A stretch of DNA of 10,582 nt, from the NCBI GenBank assembly GCA_958419945.1, contig CATZIC010000065.1, positions 1-10,582 on the forward strand. The letters are read 5' to 3'. The notes under the pieces were generated by a model, which was not told the DNA's origin, ran no database searches, and saw only the letters and a list, made by a program, of their open reading frames with translations. Made by a program: the position numbers and the translations under genes. Source of the DNA: an uncultured Clostridia bacterium. GTDB taxonomy: Bacteria; Bacillota; Clostridia; Christensenellales; Borkfalkiaceae. Shown here piece by piece: positions 6,017 to 10,582 of the stretch (position 1 is the stretch's first letter; the number at the start of each line of letters is the position of its first letter).

Positions 6017-8029
6017 ATGGAACTTCGTTATATTAAAGGTTTGTCGGATAAAAGAATATCGGATCTTAATTCCATGGGAATATTCAGCGCGGAAGATCTT
6101 CTGCGCCATTTTCCGCGTAATTATCTCGATATGCGAAAGGCCGTGAGTTTGCACGAAGTTCAAAACAATGATTTTGCCCTGGTAAAAGCAACGATTATAG
6201 CCATTCCAAACTACGTGCCGCAACGTGGTAAGTATACTTTTTTTAAAATTACCTGTATTCAGGACGGCGAGCCTTTTACAATTATTTGGTTTAATCAGCC
6301 GTATATTCGCTCAAAACTTAAAGAAGGGGAAACCTATCTTTTTTACGGAAGACTGAGAAACCGTTACGGCGTTATCTCTATGTCTAACCCGACTTTCGAG
6401 GTTTTTGACGAAAATTTAAGCCTTAAAGGCATCGTTCCAGTGTACTCGATAAAAGGAAGTCTCACCCAAAAAGTGATGCGTGCGGTGATTGCGGACGCTT
6501 TAAATAAGGTTAAATTTACTACTTTGATTTCGGAGAGAAATTGCACCGTTTACGAATTATCCGACCTAAATTCGGCTTACAAAGCGGTACATATGCCGGA
6601 TTCTTTTGAAAGCCTTCATAAAGCGGCCGACAGAATTGCTACCGAAGAATACTACGTTTTAATTTCCGCTTTTAAGTTCATAAAAGGAGACCGGCAGCAA
6701 ACAAGATTAAACAGATATTCCGTTTCGGCGCAAGAACTTAAGGATTTTACTACACGTTTCGGTTTTGAATTTACAAACGGGCAAAAGTCCGCAGTAAACG
6801 AAATTTACGCAGATTTGAAAAAGCCGGTTGTTATGAACAGGCTTTTACAGGGGGACGTAGGCTCCGGCAAAACCGCAGTGTCGCTATGCGCCATTTTTAT
6901 GGCGGTTAAAAGCGGTTATCAGGCGGTAATGCTTGCTCCGACAGAGGTTCTTGCAAAGCAAAATTTTGCTATAATTCAAAAGTTTCTTCCGGAATACAGC
7001 GTAGGTTTTTTAAGCGGTTCACTTACCGCTAAGGAAAAAGAAGAGGTAAAATCCCGCATAAAAAGCGGAGAATATCGGATAGTAGTTGGTACGCATGCTA
7101 TTCTGGAAAAGGACGTCGTTTTCAATAATTTGAGTATTTGCGTTTGCGACGAGCAGCAACGCTTCGGTGTTGCGCAAAGAAACAATTTAATCGAAAAAGG
7201 CGTTAAACCGGACGTGCTTATTATGAGCGCAACGCCTATTCCACGCACTTTATCACTTATTTTTTACGGTGATTTAGATATTTCAACCATTTCGGATAAA
7301 CCGCTTGCACGTGCCGAGATTAAGACCTTCGTCGTACCTAAACAAAAGTACGAAGGCATGCTCAAATTTATCGACGGCGAAATGGAAAAGGGCAGAAAGG
7401 CTTATTTTGTATGTCCGAAGATTGACGGCGACGAAGAAGGGTCTGTTTTATCCGTTACCGAACTTTATGAAGAACTTTGTAAAAAATTGCCGAATCGTAA
7501 GTTCGAACTTTTGCACGGCAGAATGAAGGATAGCAAAAAGACTGAAATAATGGGTGATTTTAAATCGGGCAAAATTGACGCTATCGTTTCAACGACGGTT
7601 ATAGAAGTAGGTATCGACGTATCAGACGCAACGGTTATGTGCATATTCGGCGCGGACAGATTCGGCCTCTCGCAACTCCACCAATTACGTGGAAGGGTTG
7701 GGCGTTCAAGTTTGGAAAGTTACTGCTTTTTACTTTCCGACAGCGATGCGGATACGGCTATAACAAGACTTTCCGCACTTAAAAACAATTCCGACGGCTT
7801 TAAAATTTCAGAAATCGACTACGCCGAGCGTGGCGGAGGTGATTTTTTGGGAACACGCCAAAGCGGAAAGTTAATGACAGACTTAGGTAGCCTAAAATAC
7901 GACACTGCTGCAATATTTTTGGCTAAAAAACTTTCGGACGACGCTTTTTCCTCGGGCGAGACCATAGTGGCGCTTAAAAACGTGGCGCTTCTTAAGTACG
8001 AAAAACTTAAAGACGTTGCCTTAAATTGA
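6017..8029 (+). CDS. recG: ATP-dependent DNA helicase RecG
   Basis: A 670-residue superfamily 2 helicase, near the usual 680-690. The N-terminal wedge/OB region (about 50-145) follows the opening IKGLSDKR (6-13). Helicase motifs are LLQGDVGSGKTAVS (I, 277-289 region), APTEVLAKQ (Ia, 307-315), DEQQRFGVAQR (II, 378-388), SATPIPRT (III, 404-411), TTVIEVGIDV (V, 526-535) and QLHQLRGRVGRS (VI, 553-564). The GDFLGTRQSG segment (608-617) is the C-terminal translocation motif region. Motif II is DEQQ instead of the near-universal DEQH. RecG regresses stalled forks and remodels branched DNA such as R-loops and Holliday junctions. No Shine-Dalgarno precedes the ATG, which lies in the U-tract flank of a hairpin. 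The next Met (residue 20) would cut into the conserved N-terminus, so 6017 is preferred. No convincing recG promoter was seen in the end of fakA. Confidence 0.97.
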   Translation: MELRYIKGLSDKRISDLNSMGIFSAEDLLRHFPRNYLDMRKAVSLHEVQNNDFALVKATIIAIPNYVPQRGKYTFFKITCIQDGEPFTIIWFNQPYIRSKLKEGETYLFYGRLRNRYGVISMSNPTFEVFDENLSLKGIVPVYSIKGSLTQKVMRAVIADALNKVKFTTLISERNCTVYELSDLNSAYKAVHMPDSFESLHKAADRIATEEYYVLISAFKFIKGDRQQTRLNRYSVSAQELKDFTTRFGFEFTNGQKSAVNEIYADLKKPVVMNRLLQGDVGSGKTAVSLCAIFMAVKSGYQAVMLAPTEVLAKQNFAIIQKFLPEYSVGFLSGSLTAKEKEEVKSRIKSGEYRIVVGTHAILEKDVVFNNLSICVCDEQQRFGVAQRNNLIEKGVKPDVLIMSATPIPRTLSLIFYGDLDISTISDKPLARAEIKTFVVPKQKYEGMLKFIDGEMEKGRKAYFVCPKIDGDEEGSVLSVTELYEELCKKLPNRKFELLHGRMKDSKKTEIMGDFKSGKIDAIVSTTVIEVGIDVSDATVMCIFGADRFGLSQLHQLRGRVGRSSLESYCFLLSDSDADTAITRLSALKNNSDGFKISEIDYAERGGGDFLGTRQSGKLMTDLGSLKYDTAAIFLAKKLSDDAFSSGETIVALKNVALLKYEKLKDVALN

Positions 8030-8067
8030 ACTTATAAAAAATATTTACTTTTACGGCTTCGAATATT

Positions 8068-8099
8068 AAAAAACACAAGTGATTTTCTTGTGTTTTTTT
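8068..8099 (+). terminator. Intrinsic terminator after recG
   Basis: AAAAAACACAAG (8068-8079) and CTTGTGTTTTTT (8087-8098) pair perfectly around a seven-base loop, with one further T after the second arm. It lies 38 bases past the recG stop and ends that transcript. Confidence 0.85.
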
Positions 8100-8116
8100 G
8101 TTAACAATATTATAAT
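8088..8116 (+). promoter_or_regulatory. Predicted promoter of the yitT-family gene, overlapping the recG terminator
   Basis: TTGTGT (8088-8093) and the consensus TATAAT (8111-8116) are 17 bases apart. The -35 box falls within the 3' arm of the recG terminator. Predicted transcription starts near 8123, leaving a leader of about 43 bases with only a weak GGAAA (8155-8159) as ribosome-binding site. Confidence 0.6.
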
Positions 8117-8165
8117 AATAAAAGCGAAAACTTGCTGATTTTCAGCCGATTTACGGAAATATAAG

Positions 8166-9038
8166 ATGAAGAAAACGAATAAAGCAAAAGAACTATTACT
8201 CGATTACGCAATAAGTCTGTTAGCGGGGCTTTTAACCGCTTTCGGACTTCATTATTTTTCTCAGCATAACGGCTTTGTTCCCGGCGGAATAAGCGGCCTT
8301 GCCTTTATTTTGTCCCAGTATACGCCACTGAAAATAAACGCAGGTTATTACATTTTCCTTTTAAATTTACCGCTTTTCGTCTTAATTTCCATTTTCGTTG
8401 AGAAAAAACTCGGCTTAAATCTTGCTTTTTACATTATCATTCAGTCCTCGGCCCTCGTTTTATTTGAAAAGGCTTTGCCTAATACCTACTATGAGGCGTC
8501 GCAAGGGAACTTAATATTTGCCTGTATAGGTTCCGGCGTTGTAACCGGTCTCGGATATGGGATTCAGATACGCCATAACGGATCTTCGGGCGGAACTTAT
8601 TCGGTTTCGGCGCTTATAAAGCATTGGCATCCCGCTTCCAACATTGCCTGGCTTTCATTTATGATGGATTGCAGCGTAGTATTTTTGGTGTTTTTCCTCA
8701 GTAACTGCGGTATCGAGCCGACGATTGCAACCATTGTCAACCTGTTTTTGGCAAACTTTGTAGTAGATTACTGCCTGCAAGGTTCTAAAGAAGGGTATAA
8801 GTTTGAAATTATTACGGACAACCCCGAAGATATTTCAACCGAAATTATGACCACTCTTCAACACGGCGTTACAGAACTTAACGTTCAGGGCATGTACACG
8901 CACAGCAATAAATATATGATAGTTTGCATTATCCGCAAAAGGGAATTAAGCAAGATGATGCGTATCATGAAAAAATATAAAGGAACTTTCGCTTCCTTTT
9001 CAAAAGTCAACGAAGTTATCGGAAACTTCAAAAAATAA
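8166..9038 (+). CDS. YitT family membrane protein (DUF161/DUF2179)
   Basis: A 290-residue integral membrane protein of the YitT family. An N-terminal region with about six or seven hydrophobic segments (roughly 13-31, 40-52, 58-78, 84-100, 115-133, 157-178 and 182-201) is followed by a soluble C-terminal domain (about 212-285), matching the DUF2179 domain found in these proteins. Conserved glycine-rich stretches are VPGGISGLA (38-46), between the first two segments, and RHNGSSGGT (136-144). The molecular function of the family is not firmly established; a transporter or transport regulator with a small regulatory C-terminal domain is plausible but unproven. The gene appears to be a single transcription unit: it has its own promoter, a weak ribosome-binding site and a strong terminator, and converges with rqcH. 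In B. subtilis fapR-plsX lies downstream of recG, so this position differs. Confidence 0.92.
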   Translation: MKKTNKAKELLLDYAISLLAGLLTAFGLHYFSQHNGFVPGGISGLAFILSQYTPLKINAGYYIFLLNLPLFVLISIFVEKKLGLNLAFYIIIQSSALVLFEKALPNTYYEASQGNLIFACIGSGVVTGLGYGIQIRHNGSSGGTYSVSALIKHWHPASNIAWLSFMMDCSVVFLVFFLSNCGIEPTIATIVNLFLANFVVDYCLQGSKEGYKFEIITDNPEDISTEIMTTLQHGVTELNVQGMYTHSNKYMIVCIIRKRELSKMMRIMKKYKGTFASFSKVNEVIGNFKK

Positions 9039-9042
9039 CTGC

Positions 9043-9069
9043 AAAACCCCGCTTAAAAAGCGGGGTTTT
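9043..9069. terminator. Symmetrical bidirectional terminator between yitT-family gene and rqcH
   Basis: AAAACCCCGCTT (9043-9054) and AAGCGGGGTTTT (9058-9069) form a perfect 12-pair GC-rich stem with a three-base loop. Either strand ends in a T-run. It starts five bases after the yitT-family stop and lies three bases beyond the rqcH stop, so one element serves both convergent genes. Confidence 0.93.
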
Positions 9070-9071
9070 AA

Positions 9072-10582
9072 TTATTGAAGGTGGTTATTCGGCGTAACTA
9101 AAATTGTTTTATTGTCAGAGTAATAGACCATTCCGAGGGGCAGCCCGGCGGGCCTTTTTACGTGCTTTTTAAGGGTGTAATCAACGGGCACTTTATCGGA
9201 TGCAGAGGCTTTACTGTAATATGCGCAGATTTCAGCCGCATAAAGCAAAACTTCATCGGGGACAATACCGTCATGGCTTTTAATAATTACGTGCGCCGAA
9301 TGATAGTCTTTTGTGTGTAGCCAAATATCATTCCTGTCTGCAGACGAGGTAAGGCGAGTGTTCTGTAAGTTGTTTCTTCCGACGAAAACGTCGTATCCAT
9401 TATATTGATAGGTGCGATATGGAGTCGGTTTATTGCGCTTTTTATCCGCCTTTTTATAGCTTTTAAGTATACCTTCATCGGTAAGCTCTTCTTCGATTTC
9501 CGTAAAATCGCATAACTCTTTGCACAAATCGATTTCGTCGTATAAGGATTGAAGATATTTAAGGTTTTCCTCTAATTCCTTAACCTGCGGCTTAACGGCG
9601 TTTAAGGTTTTCTTTTCCTTGTCGTATTTTTTAAAGTACCTTTCGGCGTTATCTTTAGGGGAAAGCAGTGGATCCATTTTTATAGTGATTGGTTCCATGT
9701 TCTCGGTGTAATAGTTTTCCAAAACCACTTCTTTAATGCCACTTTTGATTCGGTATAAATTTGCAATAATAAGCTCACCCGATATACGAAGTTTCTGCAT
9801 ATCATCGCAGGCAAGTATCTTTTCCAAAGCGATTTGATATTTCTTTTGAACCTTCTTTTCGCGGGCCTTTACGGCATCGGTTAGTTTACGCTTTTTTTCC
9901 TCGAAGTCACGATTAGATTCCTTTTTGGTAAAGTAGTAATCTATTGCCGAAGAAATGCTGTCAAAGTACGTCTTATCGGCTACCACACTTTCATAGTCGG
10001 TTACGTAAAAATCCTTACAGGACTTATCGATACACACGCACGGTTTGTAATTATTAAGCTCGTAAAAATCGTTAAAATATTTGTAAAAATCAAGGATATT
10101 TACGATTTTTACATCATCTTCCGTAACGTCGTGTTTCCCGAAAAATCTGTAAACTATCTCGTAAGCGGTGGACTTTGCCAAGCCTTTAAAGCGGTTGAAA
10201 ATATAACTTGCAAAATCACTTCCGCTGAAATTTTTTAAAGCGGATATTGCGGTTTCTTTATCGGATAACTCTATTTTATCCTGCGGCGTGGGGAGCGCGT
10301 AATTTACCCCAGGGAAAATCGGACGCAAGCCTTCGATACTTTGGGATTGCTTGATCGCACCTAAAATTCTGCCGTTTTCAACGAGTGTAATATTTGAATA
10401 TTTTCCCATAATTTCGACATATAACGTCTTTATTCCGCTTTCACGCATTTCGTTTTTGGTGCCGAAAGTAATCGTCAAAATTCGCTCGTAAGGAACGGTA
10501 GCAATCGATTCTATAACGGCGTGAGATAGGTGTTTTCTTAAAAGCATGCAAAATGAAGGGGCTTGCAGAGGGGCCTCTTTTT
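9072..10582 (-). CDS. rqcH: RqcH (NFACT/FbpA family), ribosome-associated quality control factor, 5' end beyond the window
   Basis: The frame stays open to the right edge. Eleven codons before the Met at 10547-10545 read into the typical family sequence APSFCMLLRKHL, so that Met is internal and about 75-80 N-terminal residues are missing. The visible 502 residues hold the end of NFACT-N, a helix-hairpin-helix region (FKGLAKSTAYEIVYR), a long charged coiled-coil section, and the C-terminal NFACT-R domain beginning near DIWLHTKDYHSAHVII and ending with SKASASDKVPVDYTLKKHV and GMVYYSDNKTILVTPN. RqcH binds 50S subunits obstructed by peptidyl-tRNA and recruits tRNA-Ala to add alanine tails that mark the peptide for degradation. 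The conserved Asp-Arg pair of NFACT-N reads Glu-Arg here (10487-10482). Older annotation calls this family fibronectin-binding protein. It converges with the yitT-family gene. Confidence 0.95.
   Translation of the reverse strand, partial: KEAPLQAPSFCMLLRKHLSHAVIESIATVPYERILTITFGTKNEMRESGIKTLYVEIMGKYSNITLVENGRILGAIKQSQSIEGLRPIFPGVNYALPTPQDKIELSDKETAISALKNFSGSDFASYIFNRFKGLAKSTAYEIVYRFFGKHDVTEDDVKIVNILDFYKYFNDFYELNNYKPCVCIDKSCKDFYVTDYESVVADKTYFDSISSAIDYYFTKKESNRDFEEKKRKLTDAVKAREKKVQKKYQIALEKILACDDMQKLRISGELIIANLYRIKSGIKEVVLENYYTENMEPITIKMDPLLSPKDNAERYFKKYDKEKKTLNAVKPQVKELEENLKYLQSLYDEIDLCKELCDFTEIEEELTDEGILKSYKKADKKRNKPTPYRTYQYNGYDVFVGRNNLQNTRLTSSADRNDIWLHTKDYHSAHVIIKSHDGIVPDEVLLYAAEICAYYSKASASDKVPVDYTLKKHVKRPAGLPLGMVYYSDNKTILVTPNNHLQ

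Noticed and set aside
7305..7526. Plus-strand 73-codon frame inside recG
   Set aside because: Out-of-frame shadow across the conserved helicase domain, with no family resemblance.
9072..10547. rqcH starting at the Met at 10547-10545
   Set aside because: The frame continues to the window edge with the family-typical residues just before this Met, so the gene is cut by the window and this Met is internal.
1..10582. A novel defence, mobile or biosynthetic system
   Set aside because: Every sizeable reading frame is accounted for by a known conserved family in a recognisable Bacillota order, and there are no transposase, integrase, repeat-array or toxin-antitoxin signs.

Overview
The window looks like a chromosomal housekeeping region of a Gram-positive, low- to mid-GC Bacillota, most likely an uncultured clostridial lineage. 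The case rests on gene content and order. The series rsmB-rlmN-rsgA-rpe-thiN, a divergent rpmB, an Asp23 (YloU-type) gene, fakA (YloV-type) and recG is the conserved Bacillus/Clostridium block. The YitT-family and RqcH genes further along are also typical of Bacillota. I estimate the GC content by eye at about 40%. I see no mobile element, tRNA, rRNA, CRISPR array or phage gene.

Layout. Positions 1-3385 (+) hold a tightly packed operon: the 3' end of rsmB (16S rRNA m5C methyltransferase), rlmN (23S rRNA A2503 methyltransferase), rsgA (30S-maturation GTPase), rpe (ribulose-phosphate 3-epimerase) and thiN (thiamine pyrophosphokinase). Each gene overlaps the next by 1 to 22 bases, so translational coupling is likely. 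rsgA appears to start on a rare ATT codon. The operon ends at a hairpin (3387-3427). rpmB (ribosomal protein L28) lies on the opposite strand at 3490-3681 with its own promoter and terminator. A 224-base divergent intergenic region then leads to asp23/yloU (3906-4256), fakA (4341-5972) and recG (6017-8029), all on +. A clear intrinsic-terminator-like hairpin sits between fakA and recG and ends only 12 bases before the recG start codon. After the recG terminator comes a YitT-family membrane protein gene (8166-9038). It converges on rqcH (minus strand, 9072 to the window edge) across a symmetrical bidirectional terminator.

How the genes relate. Most serve ribosome building and rescue: RsmB, RlmN, RsgA, L28 and RqcH. 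Rpe and ThiN supply pentose-phosphate and cofactor metabolism. Asp23 and FakA concern the envelope and use of exogenous fatty acids. RecG remodels stalled replication forks.

Compared with the Bacillus subtilis order, three things are missing. The prpC-prkC phosphatase/kinase pair normally between rlmN and rsgA is absent, spoVM is absent between thiN and rpmB, and the serine dehydratase genes are absent between fakA and recG. I found no convincing novel multi-gene system. The points worth checking are the ATT start of rsgA, the terminator placed against a recG start that has no Shine-Dalgarno, and substitutions in otherwise conserved motifs of RecG, RqcH and ThiN.
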